From: Bacteroidota bacterium
GTDB taxonomy: Bacteria; Bacteroidota; Bacteroidia; UKL13-3
Assembly: GCA_027491355.1 (NCBI GenBank)
Contig: JAIXWI010000005.1
Location: 1-64,000 of the forward strand
Direction: 5' to 3'
DNA length: 64,000 bases
Numbering within the stretch: the first letter of the stretch is position 1; each line of letters begins with the position of its first letter. The position numbers and the translations under genes were made by a program. Shown here piece by piece: positions 1-8,715 of the stretch. The notes beneath the pieces are model-generated. The model worked only from the letters and a program-made list of their open reading frames with translations, did no database searches and had not been told where the DNA came from.

Positions 1-114
1 AGTGGAAACGAAAAACAAATAGATGTTAGCCAATTTGCTAAAGGAATTTATATCATGTTGATTCAAACAAAATTTGGGGTTTATACCAAAAAAATGATAA
101 TTGCAGCTGAATAA
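1..114 (+). CDS. C-terminal end of a T9SS type A sorted protein (5' truncated by window edge)
   Basis: An open frame runs in from the left edge and encodes 37 residues before TAA. It holds the pattern of a Por-secretion type A C-terminal sorting domain: a hydrophobic-polar stretch, then F-A-K-G-I-Y-I-M-L-I, then a turn with F-G-V-Y followed by K-K-M-I-I near the end. In known T9SS cargo this domain directs transport across the outer membrane and is removed at the surface. The functional part of the protein lies outside the window and cannot be named. The next gene begins 15 bases downstream on the same strand. Confidence 0.7.
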   Translation, partial: SGNEKQIDVSQFAKGIYIMLIQTKFGVYTKKMIIAAE

Positions 115-129
115 TGAATTTCATTAACA

Positions 130-645
130 ATGAAACTAGCTAGACCCAATCTCATTGAAACCCAACAAATCAGATTTTTTATAGGAAGTAGTGCTGACAC
201 AGATTTCATTCAAAACGAAACTGTTTTGATTTGGAAAACGCTCATGCCTCAATTAAAAAACATTCAACACAGAATTGGCAAAAAGCTTTTTGCTATTGAT
301 TGTTACCCTTCAAATTTTAGCCTAGCTGATTTTCATCCTGCAATGTTGTATACCAAAATGGCATGTGTAGAAATTTCAAACAATGAACCGCAATTTGCTT
401 TACAAAACATCAGTATACCTCCATCACTTTTTGCAGTTTTTAAGTATACAGGCACTGCTGCAAATGCTGGTAATGTTTTTGCTTATATTTTTAATGTATG
501 GGCAAAAGACACTGAGTATTTGATAGATTTTAATAGACCCCTATTTTGCGAAATGGATGCAAGCTACAATCCAACTAATGAAAATGAAACAGAGTTGATT
601 TGGATCCCCATTAAACCAAAAACAAATGAGCATTCCAAAAAATAA
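130..645 (+). CDS. GyrI-like / effector-binding domain protein
   Basis: This 171-residue protein resembles the stand-alone GyrI-like (AraC/BmrR effector-binding, SOUL-like) fold: beta strands with Y-T-K-M-A-C-V-E, then I-P-P-S-L-F-A-V-F-K-Y-T-G, a helix containing A-Y-I-F-N-V-W, and a late W-I-P-I-K strand. Members bind hydrophobic small molecules, either as sensor halves of regulators or alone, and some hydrolyse or sequester toxic compounds. There is no helix-turn-helix, so this is not itself a transcription factor, and no signal peptide, so it should be cytoplasmic. Its end overlaps the next gene by 20 bases, making it the first gene of a coupled three-gene unit. The ligand is unknown; the family call is fairly firm. 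Confidence 0.65.
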   Translation: MKLARPNLIETQQIRFFIGSSADTDFIQNETVLIWKTLMPQLKNIQHRIGKKLFAIDCYPSNFSLADFHPAMLYTKMACVEISNNEPQFALQNISIPPSLFAVFKYTGTAANAGNVFAYIFNVWAKDTEYLIDFNRPLFCEMDASYNPTNENETELIWIPIKPKTNEHSKK

Positions 646-1141
646 AATTGAGTTGATCACTCAAATTTGCTTTGAATTAGAACGGCTTCAAACTGAACTC
701 AAAGGAATTCCTTTGGAACAGTTTAGAGTTAAGCAAATGGATGCACATCAAAAAGGAGGTAAAATGTGCTTGCATGATTTACTGGCATATTTACTTGGAT
801 GGAGTTCATTGGTGATTACTTGGAAAAAAAATGAAGCAAATAACGACTTTCAAGAATTCCCTACTACTGGATACAAATGGAATGAGCTGGGCAAATTGGC
901 CAATAAATTTTATGCTGATTTTACCGACTTAGATTCAGAAACACTCATTAAAAAATACATCATTTCTATTCAAACAATCGTGGCATTCTTAAATAAAGAA
1001 AGCAATCAGAAATTGTATGAATGTAATTGGTATAAAAACTATACCATGGGTCGGATGGTACAATTGAACACCGTCTCTCCCATCAAAAATGCCATCTTAC
1101 GCATTCGAAAATTTAAAAAACAACAAGGCTTAAATACATGA
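626..1141 (+). CDS. ClbS/DfsB family four-helix bundle protein
   Basis: This 171-residue protein matches the ClbS/DfsB family: an N-terminal helix, H-D-L-L-A-Y-L-L-G-W near residue 55, the segment E-F-P-T-T-G-Y-K-W-N-E-L-G around residues 77-89, and a late W-Y-K-N-Y-T-M-G-R before the final helix. The family belongs to the DinB/YfiT-like bundles. ClbS protects colibactin producers by opening the cyclopropane warhead; most relatives have no known substrate. It starts inside the preceding GyrI-like gene and its stop overlaps the next start in an ATGA, so the three are probably translated together. No colibactin-like biosynthetic genes are nearby, so a general detoxification role is more likely than self-immunity to a local product. 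Confidence 0.7.
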   Translation: MSIPKNKIELITQICFELERLQTELKGIPLEQFRVKQMDAHQKGGKMCLHDLLAYLLGWSSLVITWKKNEANNDFQEFPTTGYKWNELGKLANKFYADFTDLDSETLIKKYIISIQTIVAFLNKESNQKLYECNWYKNYTMGRMVQLNTVSPIKNAILRIRKFKKQQGLNT

Positions 1142-1770
1142 AAACAGTATCTCCCGTATTGGCCTATATAAACGAACAACCTAAAGCCATTCAAGCAAGT
1201 TTGTTAAAAATTAGAAATCTTATTTTAGAACAGGCACCCCATTCAACAGAATGCATCAGTTACAATATGCCCGCTTTTAAACAACAACAGGTAATTTTGT
1301 ATTTTGCAGCCTTCAAAAATCATATTGGTATATACCCAACCGCAACAGGTGTTCTTGCTTTTGAAAAATGGACCACTGAATACAAAACCAGTAAGGGTGC
1401 CATACAATTACCCTATCACAAAGCCATACCCACAACATTGCTGATTAAATTAATACAAACAAGGGTCAAACAAATTCAAGAACTGAATTCTCAAAAGAAA
1501 AAAACTACTTGTCAAAATGGGCACAAATTAGAGAAAAAGACCAGCAGTCACACCTGTCAAATTTGTAAAAAAGAAGCTAAAAAGGTATTCTTTTTAAAAG
1601 AACTTCCAGCTCCAGCAATTCGTGTTTTGAAACAACATCATATAGAAGAATTGGATGATTTTACAAAGCATACACATGCAAGCGTTGCTGCTTTTCATGG
1701 ACTTGGACCCAAAAGCATGATTGTAATTGAGGCAGCTATGAAAAAAGCGAAATTGAAATTTAAAAGCTGA
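1138..1770 (+). CDS. DUF1801 (YdhG-like) domain fused to a zinc-ribbon-like segment and a C-terminal HhH domain
   Basis: Residues 1 to about 115 form a DUF1801/YdhG-like domain, with the family hallmarks I-S-Y-N-M-P-A-F-K and K-G-A-I-Q-L-P-Y-H-K. A linker follows with C-x3-H and, about 14 residues on, C-x2-C (roughly residues 124-145), which could bind zinc. The last 55 residues look like a helix-hairpin-helix domain of the RNA polymerase alpha-CTD type: L-P-A-P-A-I-R-V-L, then F-H-G-L-G-P-K-S. DUF1801 has no settled function, and the HhH tail suggests nucleic-acid contact. The start overlaps the previous stop by four bases. The cytoplasmic location and the operon with two small-molecule-handling folds suggest a stress role, which is inference. 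Confidence 0.7.
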   Translation: MKTVSPVLAYINEQPKAIQASLLKIRNLILEQAPHSTECISYNMPAFKQQQVILYFAAFKNHIGIYPTATGVLAFEKWTTEYKTSKGAIQLPYHKAIPTTLLIKLIQTRVKQIQELNSQKKKTTCQNGHKLEKKTSSHTCQICKKEAKKVFFLKELPAPAIRVLKQHHIEELDDFTKHTHASVAAFHGLGPKSMIVIEAAMKKAKLKFKS

Positions 1771-1771
1771 G

Positions 1772-4700
1772 TTATTTAGGCAAATTGTTCAAGTATTCTT
1801 TGGCCTTCTCTTTGTAATAAGGTTGCATGCCCGGTGGCACTGTTTGTAACAATTCCATTTGTTGTTTTTTATTGGTATTGAATTGCTGAAAATACGCAGG
1901 CGAAGGTTTGATTTGCTCTTTGGCTTGTTCAGCTTCACGCTTGTTCTCTTGATCTTGTTTCTTTTCTGCTTTTTCGTGCTCCAACATTCTGCTCATGATT
2001 TCTTGTTGCCGCATGATAGTTTGCTGGGTTAATTGTTTGTTGAACAATTCTTTTTCAGTTTCCTGCATACGTTTTTGCAAATCATTCAATGGTTTAGACC
2101 CACCCATCTGTTCTTTTTGCAAGGCATCCATCTCGCTCAACATTTTCTGTAATTGTTGCCTGATGGCCATTTGTTGTGCAGCCATTTTAGCAAATTTTTC
2201 TGATGACATTTTTCCTTGCTCACCACTACCATTCTGGTTCAAGCCCTCCTTCAACTGCTTGTTAAGCTCTTCTTGCATTTGCTTTAATTTACTCATGCTT
2301 GGAGTGCCACTTCCTGGTTTTTTACTTGGTTTGCCTTTACCACCTTTACCAGATTTTTGTTCTTGATTTTGTTCTTGCAATTGCTTCAATACATCACTCA
2401 ACATCAAAGCTAAATTGTTCATACGCATCATTGAATACTGCTGATTGATCACAATATCTTGGTGTCTGCGTTGGTTAAAACCTTCTATGGCCTCATTTAA
2501 GTGTTCATTCATTTTGGTAACTTCTCGGTTAACAAACGAACGCATTTCAGGAACTTCTTTGCTAATAGATAAAATACTGTCTTCTATAATTTTTGCATTG
2601 TCCTTTATCAATTTTTGCGCCTGTCCCAATTGCACATATTGCGGATTGTAACCATTAATTTGTTTAAAAGTTTCCATGATGCTTTCTTGAGATGTACTCA
2701 GCAAAATAAGATTGTCCAGCACTTCACGCAATGCTTGAATGTTCATTTCATTTTGTTGTTCTTCTTCCTTTTCAAGCTTAGACTTCATTTGTTCAGCCAA
2801 TTCTTTCATTTGTTCGGCCAACTCCTTTTGCTTTTGTTTGGCTTTAGCTTCATTACCCTTTTTTAATTGGTCTTTTGTTTCGTTTAGTTTTTGCTCAATG
2901 TTGTTCTCTTCCTTTTGAAATTGTTCAATGTCTTTTGGTGCTTCAAGGGCTTTATTTTCTTGGGCAATTTTATCTAAATTTTGTTGTAGATTTTTAAACT
3001 CATCTTCTATTTTTTGTTGATTTTCTAGCGTTTCTTGCTTGCTTTTTTGATTGGCCAAATCTTGTTGTTTTTGAGCAAGTTTTTCAAGTTCATTGGCATG
3101 GTCGGTCAATTGTTTTTCTATCTCAAGTTCTTTGTACATAGACAACATCCTATCGAGTTCTTTTTCTACATCTTTGTTATTGAGCTGAATTTGATTGAGT
3201 TCATCTTGTATGCGGTCTTTGTTTTGTTGCTTGATTTGTTTTTCCAAATCCGACATGAGTTTTTTCAATTCCTCAGGCAATACTTCTTTCATGAGCTGCT
3301 CTAGTTGAGCCTGCTTTTGAATAATTTGCTCATTTTCTTTTTTAAACTCTTGTTCTTTGAGTTGGTTGTTTTTGAATTCTTTTTTAATAGCATCTATTTG
3401 CTGAGTCAATTCCAATTGTTTTTTTAACAGTTGTTCTAACTTTTGTTGATCTTCCCATTTCAGTTGTTTTTCGTTTAGTTTTTTTGAAACCATTTGTTTG
3501 ATTTCTTGCTGTAATTTTTTAGTTTCTTGTAAAGCATCACTGAGTTTCTTTTCTAATTCTTTTGCATCCTTACTCGACTCCTCTTTGAGTGTTTTAGCGT
3601 CAGGGGCTTTGTCTATTTTTTGTTCAGATTTAGTAGACTTTGAACCATGCACCCCATCATTGTCCCATACCTCAAAATAATACAACAATTCATCTCCTAA
3701 ATCCATACCAATGGCATTACCATTGAAAACATAATTAAAAGTTTGACTCTTTGACGCATCTATTTGAATGGGTACTTGAACCAATCCCTGGGCAAGCTTT
3801 GATGAATTTGAAGACCTTGTAAATTGATAGCAGAAATTGAGTCGTTTTAAACCATAATCATCCGTTGCTTTACCTGAAAAATAAATGATTTTTTTAGACA
3901 AAGAATCCGCTTGTTCATTGATTTCTATTTGAGGATACAAATCTGGTATGGCGACAATATTAAAATTTAGCGAGTCGCCTTTTAAACCATTACTTGATTT
4001 TGTAAAAATGGTATAAGAAAAACTATTGCTTATTCTCTTCTGAAATTTAAAATGGACTTTATCGCTACTTTCAGCTAAAAAGCGTGTTTTGGACACTAAA
4101 AACAATAGGGTATCTGTATTTTGTGCTGTAAAATTCCAAGTAATTTGAGTACCCTCAGGAACTGTAAAATCACCAGTACTATTGAATGATTTGTTTTCAT
4201 ATTCAGTGTAAGGCGGAAAACTCAATATGGCTCCATAGTTTAATAGCAGGGGTTTATTTTGAACAGCTAATAAATAAGGTCCAAATTCAAATCCAGCGGC
4301 TTCTATGGTAAATGTTATGTCTTGCTGAATGTTTTTCCATTCGTATTCAAATTCTCCAAGCTGCACACCATTCATTTGGTAACGTTGATTCTGAAAATTG
4401 ATAAAACAGGCCTCTGGAATCTGTTTCCCTTGGCATTGTATTTTCAAAAGAAAATCTTGGAACTGAACTGCGCTGAGCTCTTGGTTGAGAACATTGAGTT
4501 GAAAGGGGGCCTCTTTTTTAAATACCCTGTTATAAAACAATATGCGTTTCCCAGCTCCACGCATAACATCAGGAAACTGGATAAAGCAAACCAATGCCAA
4601 CAATATAGCTGCAACTGCAATTTTAAGATAGTTGAATACCGTCTTAAATGGCAAAGCTGCAACAAAGGGTATTGGTGTAATTGTTTGTAGCTTCTGTTGA

Positions 4701-5089
4701 ATAGCAGCTTCTAGCAAACTCCCTTCATGCGCATCAAGCGGCATCAATTGCAGTACATTAATGAGTTTATCCTGTATTTCTGGAAAATGATTGCCAATTA
4801 ATTTTGCTGCTTGAGCATGAGAAATTGACTTACGGATTTTAAACAAACCCAATAAGGGGAGCAAGCAATAAAATAACAGTACAATTAAACAAATGCCTAC
4901 ACAAGCAAAAAACAATATGCTTCTGATTTGACTGGTATAATTACCAGTGTATTCAATGAAACTTACTACCATATAGGTGAGCAAGCCAATTCCTATAAAA
5001 AGGAAAAAACCTTTTAACAACTGGTTCAAATAAAATCGCCTAATAAAAGCATCCAGTTTTTGATAAATATGTTGGGTTTCGGCGCTCAA
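1772..5089 (-). CDS. DUF4175-like large membrane protein with a long coiled coil
   Basis: The protein has 1105 residues and starts at a TTG (5089); no ATG lies between there and the upstream in-frame stop at about 5158. Two transmembrane segments (roughly residues 22-46 and 57-84) and a third near 150-170 are followed by a beta-rich extracytoplasmic region to about residue 480. A very long Gln/Lys/Glu-rich coiled coil then runs from about 490 to 850, and the C-terminal half is also Gln/Met/Lys-rich. This architecture matches the uncharacterised DUF4175-like proteins of Bacteroidota. The size suggests a structural envelope role, but no function is established. It abuts the preceding operon convergently, with one base between the stops. 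Confidence 0.7.
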   Translation of the reverse strand: MSAETQHIYQKLDAFIRRFYLNQLLKGFFLFIGIGLLTYMVVSFIEYTGNYTSQIRSILFFACVGICLIVLLFYCLLPLLGLFKIRKSISHAQAAKLIGNHFPEIQDKLINVLQLMPLDAHEGSLLEAAIQQKLQTITPIPFVAALPFKTVFNYLKIAVAAILLALVCFIQFPDVMRGAGKRILFYNRVFKKEAPFQLNVLNQELSAVQFQDFLLKIQCQGKQIPEACFINFQNQRYQMNGVQLGEFEYEWKNIQQDITFTIEAAGFEFGPYLLAVQNKPLLLNYGAILSFPPYTEYENKSFNSTGDFTVPEGTQITWNFTAQNTDTLLFLVSKTRFLAESSDKVHFKFQKRISNSFSYTIFTKSSNGLKGDSLNFNIVAIPDLYPQIEINEQADSLSKKIIYFSGKATDDYGLKRLNFCYQFTRSSNSSKLAQGLVQVPIQIDASKSQTFNYVFNGNAIGMDLGDELLYYFEVWDNDGVHGSKSTKSEQKIDKAPDAKTLKEESSKDAKELEKKLSDALQETKKLQQEIKQMVSKKLNEKQLKWEDQQKLEQLLKKQLELTQQIDAIKKEFKNNQLKEQEFKKENEQIIQKQAQLEQLMKEVLPEELKKLMSDLEKQIKQQNKDRIQDELNQIQLNNKDVEKELDRMLSMYKELEIEKQLTDHANELEKLAQKQQDLANQKSKQETLENQQKIEDEFKNLQQNLDKIAQENKALEAPKDIEQFQKEENNIEQKLNETKDQLKKGNEAKAKQKQKELAEQMKELAEQMKSKLEKEEEQQNEMNIQALREVLDNLILLSTSQESIMETFKQINGYNPQYVQLGQAQKLIKDNAKIIEDSILSISKEVPEMRSFVNREVTKMNEHLNEAIEGFNQRRHQDIVINQQYSMMRMNNLALMLSDVLKQLQEQNQEQKSGKGGKGKPSKKPGSGTPSMSKLKQMQEELNKQLKEGLNQNGSGEQGKMSSEKFAKMAAQQMAIRQQLQKMLSEMDALQKEQMGGSKPLNDLQKRMQETEKELFNKQLTQQTIMRQQEIMSRMLEHEKAEKKQDQENKREAEQAKEQIKPSPAYFQQFNTNKKQQMELLQTVPPGMQPYYKEKAKEYLNNLPK

Positions 5090-5162
5090 AAGAATGAATA
5101 TTTGTGTCAGTTTGTAGCCCCAAAAATAGCAAATAATACTTGCTAAATAAACAGTCTAGTAC

Positions 5163-6761
5163 TTATTCAACAAATTTAAAATGCTGTCCATCAAAGAGTC
5201 CCAAATCACTTAACTTAAGTTCAGGAATAACTAACAAGGCCATAAACGAAAGGGTCATAAATGGGGCGCCTAATGTTGTACCCATTACCTGTTTTACATA
5301 AATATCTAATGCTTTGTATTGCTGAGTAGTAAGATAAGCATCTGCACCAGACATCAAGCCTGCAAATGGCAATTCGAGTACATCATGATAGCTTCCATTT
5401 GCAACAGACAAACCACCTTTGCATTGCATTAAGCTATTCATAGCTTGTTGTAAATCCTTGGCATTGGTACCCATAGCAATTAAATTATGGCTATCATGTG
5501 CTACAGTTGATGCCATTGCTCCACATTGAATACCGGAACCTTTGATATAACAAAACTGCGCTTTTGCTGGTTGATACCGGTTCACGATACCCAAAAAAAT
5601 GACATCATTTTCAAGGTTACATGCCGATTGGCTCAGGGTTAATTTTTTGGTAATTAATTCGCCATCTATGCATTCTATAACCAAATGTTCGGGCTTTGGT
5701 TCAACAAAAATAGTATTGAGGGCAATTTCTGATGAATGAAATTGGTTGATAGGAATTGCAGGGACTGATTGGATATGCGTCTTACCATTGGATGCAACAC
5801 ACTGTCCGTTGATATAGGTATTGAGTACATTGAAATCTTGCATATTATCTACTAGAATAAAATCAGCTGGGTCTCCCACACGTAATAATCCTACAGGTAA
5901 TTTGTAATGTAAAACTGGATTGATACATGCTATTCTTAACACATCAAACAAATCATATCCTAACTTCAGGGCACGCTTTACCAATTCATTGATATGACCT
6001 TTTTCTAAAGAATCGGGATGTTTGTCATCGCTACAAAACATAAGTTGTTCTGCAAAATGTTGAATCAATGGATGCAGTGCATTGAAATTTTTAGCAGCAC
6101 TGCCTTCTCTGATTAATACTTGTACACCCAATCCAATTTTTTCAATCGCTTCTTCATATGTAAAACATTCATGATCCGTTGAAATACCATGTTTGAAATA
6201 ATTGGCTGCAAGCGCTCCCTTTAAACCTGGTGCATGGCCATCTATAGGTTTATTTGCACAAATGGCTGCTTGTAGTTTATGTATAACCGATGCATCAGCT
6301 TCTAAGACTCCAGGAAAATTCATCATTTCTGCCAAATAATAAATGGAATCAAGTTTTATGAGTTGTTGTATATCATTGACCGATATATTTGCACCAGCTG
6401 TTTCAAAAATTGTTGCAGGAACACAGCTGGGTGCTCCATAAAAAATTTTAAACGGTACTTGTTGGGCGTTTTGAATCATAAATTGAATGCCCTCCATGCC
6501 ACAAACATTGGCAATTTCGTGTGGATCGCATACAGTGGCAACAGTTCCATGAACCACAGCCATTCTAGCAAACTCAGAAGGTATGAGCAATGAACTCTCA
6601 ATGTGAACATGCGCATCTACAAAGCCTGGCAAAAGGTAATTATTTACATCCGTTGTAATTGTTTCAATGGCAGTGATTTTTTGATCATAAACAGTTACTC
6701 GGACTGGTCTGACACATCGATTGAAAACATCAATCAGGTTTGCCTCAATTTGAAAGCCCAT
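5163..6761 (-). CDS. ade: Adenine deaminase
   Basis: This 532-residue amidohydrolase converts adenine to hypoxanthine and ammonia for purine salvage. The metal-site motif D-A-H-V-H-I-E-S-S-L appears near residue 50, followed by the Ade-specific V-C-D-P-H-E-I-A-N-V-C-G. Further family signatures are D-G-H-A-P-G, S-T-D-H-E and the C-terminal V-A-H-D-S-H-N and G-G-L-S-V motifs. The length fits bacterial Ade (about 550-600), and all the metal and catalytic motifs I can place are present. It begins one base after the stop of cdd, so the two salvage deaminases are cotranscribed. The protein is cytoplasmic. Confidence 0.93.
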   Translation of the reverse strand: MGFQIEANLIDVFNRCVRPVRVTVYDQKITAIETITTDVNNYLLPGFVDAHVHIESSLLIPSEFARMAVVHGTVATVCDPHEIANVCGMEGIQFMIQNAQQVPFKIFYGAPSCVPATIFETAGANISVNDIQQLIKLDSIYYLAEMMNFPGVLEADASVIHKLQAAICANKPIDGHAPGLKGALAANYFKHGISTDHECFTYEEAIEKIGLGVQVLIREGSAAKNFNALHPLIQHFAEQLMFCSDDKHPDSLEKGHINELVKRALKLGYDLFDVLRIACINPVLHYKLPVGLLRVGDPADFILVDNMQDFNVLNTYINGQCVASNGKTHIQSVPAIPINQFHSSEIALNTIFVEPKPEHLVIECIDGELITKKLTLSQSACNLENDVIFLGIVNRYQPAKAQFCYIKGSGIQCGAMASTVAHDSHNLIAMGTNAKDLQQAMNSLMQCKGGLSVANGSYHDVLELPFAGLMSGADAYLTTQQYKALDIYVKQVMGTTLGAPFMTLSFMALLVIPELKLSDLGLFDGQHFKFVE

Positions 6762-6762
6762 A

Positions 6763-7257
6763 CTAATGCTTTTTTAAAGCACTTCCATCAAACTGGAAAG
6801 GAAGAAAGGTTTGGGTTCCTTTTGCAATGTATACTTGGCCTGTTTCTCCCTGCAAAATAAGTCGAATAGCATTTTGATAGCGGCTTTCGTATTCACAAAT
6901 ACTTTGAAGACATGCGCCACAACACATAATGGGATGATCTAATTCCATTGTTTCACTTTTAGCAGTGATGGCAATTGCTTGAATGGCAACTCCTGGAAAT
7001 TGTGCAGATGCAGAAAAAATAGCAACCCGTTCGGCGCACAAACCAGAAGGATAAGCCATGTTTTCTTGGTTGCTCCCAACAACAGTTTTCCCATTATCTA
7101 GCAATACTGCTGCCGAAACATGGAACCTAGAATAAGGTGCATATGAACTGGTTAATGCACCTTTTGCTGCATTTAAAAGGGCTAAATCAGTTGCTACCAA
7201 TGCAGCACTTGAGTCAAAAACGCTCAACTCCACTTCCTTTTTCAGTGTTTTTTCCAT
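6763..7257 (-). CDS. cdd: Cytidine deaminase
   Basis: This 164-residue zinc enzyme deaminates cytidine and deoxycytidine to uridine and deoxyuridine. It shows Y-A-P-Y-S-R-F-H-V-S-A-A near residue 40, the catalytic C-A-E-R with its proton-shuttling Glu, and the second zinc motif P-I-M-C-C-G-A-C-L-Q. The length and the short tetramer-type C-terminus fit homotetrameric Cdd. It is the first gene of a pair with ade (one-base gap), joining pyrimidine and purine base salvage in one transcript. The ATG at 7257 is the only sensible start. Confidence 0.93.
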   Translation of the reverse strand: MEKTLKKEVELSVFDSSAALVATDLALLNAAKGALTSSYAPYSRFHVSAAVLLDNGKTVVGSNQENMAYPSGLCAERVAIFSASAQFPGVAIQAIAITAKSETMELDHPIMCCGACLQSICEYESRYQNAIRLILQGETGQVYIAKGTQTFLPFQFDGSALKKH

Positions 7258-7368
7258 TCATACAAGTTAAGAAAATAATCTGTTAAACCAATGTCAATAT
7301 TTTTCGTATTTAACAATTCAATTTCTGAAAAACTAATGCTTAATTTAGCCACATAATAAGAAATAGCA

Positions 7369-8715
7369 ATGAAAAATATTTTGGTATTTGGTGCAGGATT
7401 GTCATCGAGTTATTTGTTCAAATATTTAAAGGAACATGCTGCCAAAGAAAAATGGCAAATTAGTATTTGTGATGCCAATTTAGAACTTGCCAAAACCAAA
7501 GCCGAACATGCTAAACATTGTAAAGTTGTACAATGCGATGTACTCAATGAACCAGAACGGAATGCATTGATTTCAAAACACCAATTGGTGATTTCTTTAC
7601 TACCCCCTGCATTACATGTAGTCATTGCCAAATCATGTATCCAATTTCAAAGACCTCTGATTACTGCATCTTATGTGAGTCCGGAAATGAAAAGCCTAGA
7701 TGCGGATGCTAAAAGAGCAGGGATTATTTTGCTGAATGAAATCGGGTTAGACCCTGGCATTGACCATTTATCTGCCATGAAATTGATTGATGAAATTCAT
7801 GCCAAAGGTGGTCAAATCAATTCATTCAAATCTTTTTGTGGAGGCTTGGTTGCCCCCGAATTTGATAACAATCCGTGGAGTTACAAATTTACGTGGAACC
7901 CTATGAATGTAGTACTGGCTGGACAAGCCACTGCAACACATTTAGCAAATGGAAAAATCAAATACATACCGCCTCATCAAATATTCAAACAAACACAACT
8001 AGTAAAAGTTCCTGGTTACGGAAATTTTGAAGCCTATGCCAACAGAGATTCTATTTCATATATTGAACCCTATGGTTTAAAAAAAGCAACAACAGTTTTG
8101 AGAGGTACTTTACGCAGAACAGACTTTTGTAACAATTGGCAACAATTGATTGAACTTGGTTTAACAGATGCCTCCAAACAACTAACTGGTTTAGAAAAAG
8201 AAACCTATCGCAGTTTCATCACTTCATTTATTCCAATAAAAAACCAAGAGACACTCGAACAAGCATTGGCAAATTACTTAGGCATCAAAAAAAGCAGTAA
8301 GGCCTTTAAAAATATAGAATGGTTAGGCTTGTTAAAAAATGAAAAAATAGGTCTCAAGGATGCTACACCTGCAGCAGTACTTTTAAAATGTTTATTGAAA
8401 AAATGGCAACTGAAAAAAAACGAATTAGACATGGTTGTCATGAAACATGAAATTGACTACACACTTCAAAAAAAACAAATACATGTAGGCAGTTCATTGG
8501 TCATTAAAGGAGAAGACCAAACCTATACAGCTATGGCTAAAACAGTTGGCTTACCAATGGCAATTGCAGCCAGACATATACTCAATGGCAATATCAAAGA
8601 AACCGGAGTACATATTCCTATTTTACCCTGTTTTTATGAGCCAATCCTAAAAGAACTCAAGCAATTTGGCATTGACTTCATCGAAAAAACTCAAGTCCTA
8701 TCTGGCCATAAATAA
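7369..8715 (+). CDS. Saccharopine dehydrogenase-like (L-glutamate-forming type) oxidoreductase
   Basis: This 448-residue protein starts with a Rossmann dinucleotide-binding motif, I-L-V-F-G-A-G-L-S-S-S. It contains I-S-L-L-P-P-A-L-H near residue 85, the central N-E-I-G-L-D-P-G-I-D-H signature of saccharopine reductases, and the F-C-G-G-L-V-A-P-E-F segment. It is close in size to fungal Lys9-type enzymes. In bacteria such enzymes interconvert saccharopine and aminoadipate semialdehyde plus glutamate, usually in lysine degradation. No other lysine catabolic gene is nearby, so the physiological direction is inferred from the family. Its last 25 bases overlap convergently with trmN6. Confidence 0.85.
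   Translation: MKNILVFGAGLSSSYLFKYLKEHAAKEKWQISICDANLELAKTKAEHAKHCKVVQCDVLNEPERNALISKHQLVISLLPPALHVVIAKSCIQFQRPLITASYVSPEMKSLDADAKRAGIILLNEIGLDPGIDHLSAMKLIDEIHAKGGQINSFKSFCGGLVAPEFDNNPWSYKFTWNPMNVVLAGQATATHLANGKIKYIPPHQIFKQTQLVKVPGYGNFEAYANRDSISYIEPYGLKKATTVLRGTLRRTDFCNNWQQLIELGLTDASKQLTGLEKETYRSFITSFIPIKNQETLEQALANYLGIKKSSKAFKNIEWLGLLKNEKIGLKDATPAAVLLKCLLKKWQLKKNELDMVVMKHEIDYTLQKKQIHVGSSLVIKGEDQTYTAMAKTVGLPMAIAARHILNGNIKETGVHIPILPCFYEPILKELKQFGIDFIEKTQVLSGHK

Noticed and set aside
626-1141. ClbS-like gene as a sign of a colibactin-type biosynthetic cluster
   Set aside because: No polyketide or peptide synthetase genes are in the window, and ClbS/DfsB relatives are widespread outside such clusters.
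1995-3304. Several open frames on the plus strand opposite the DUF4175-like gene
   Set aside because: They are Leu/Phe/Cys-rich shadows produced by the Gln/Lys/Glu codon bias of the true minus-strand coiled coil; none has family features or a start signal.
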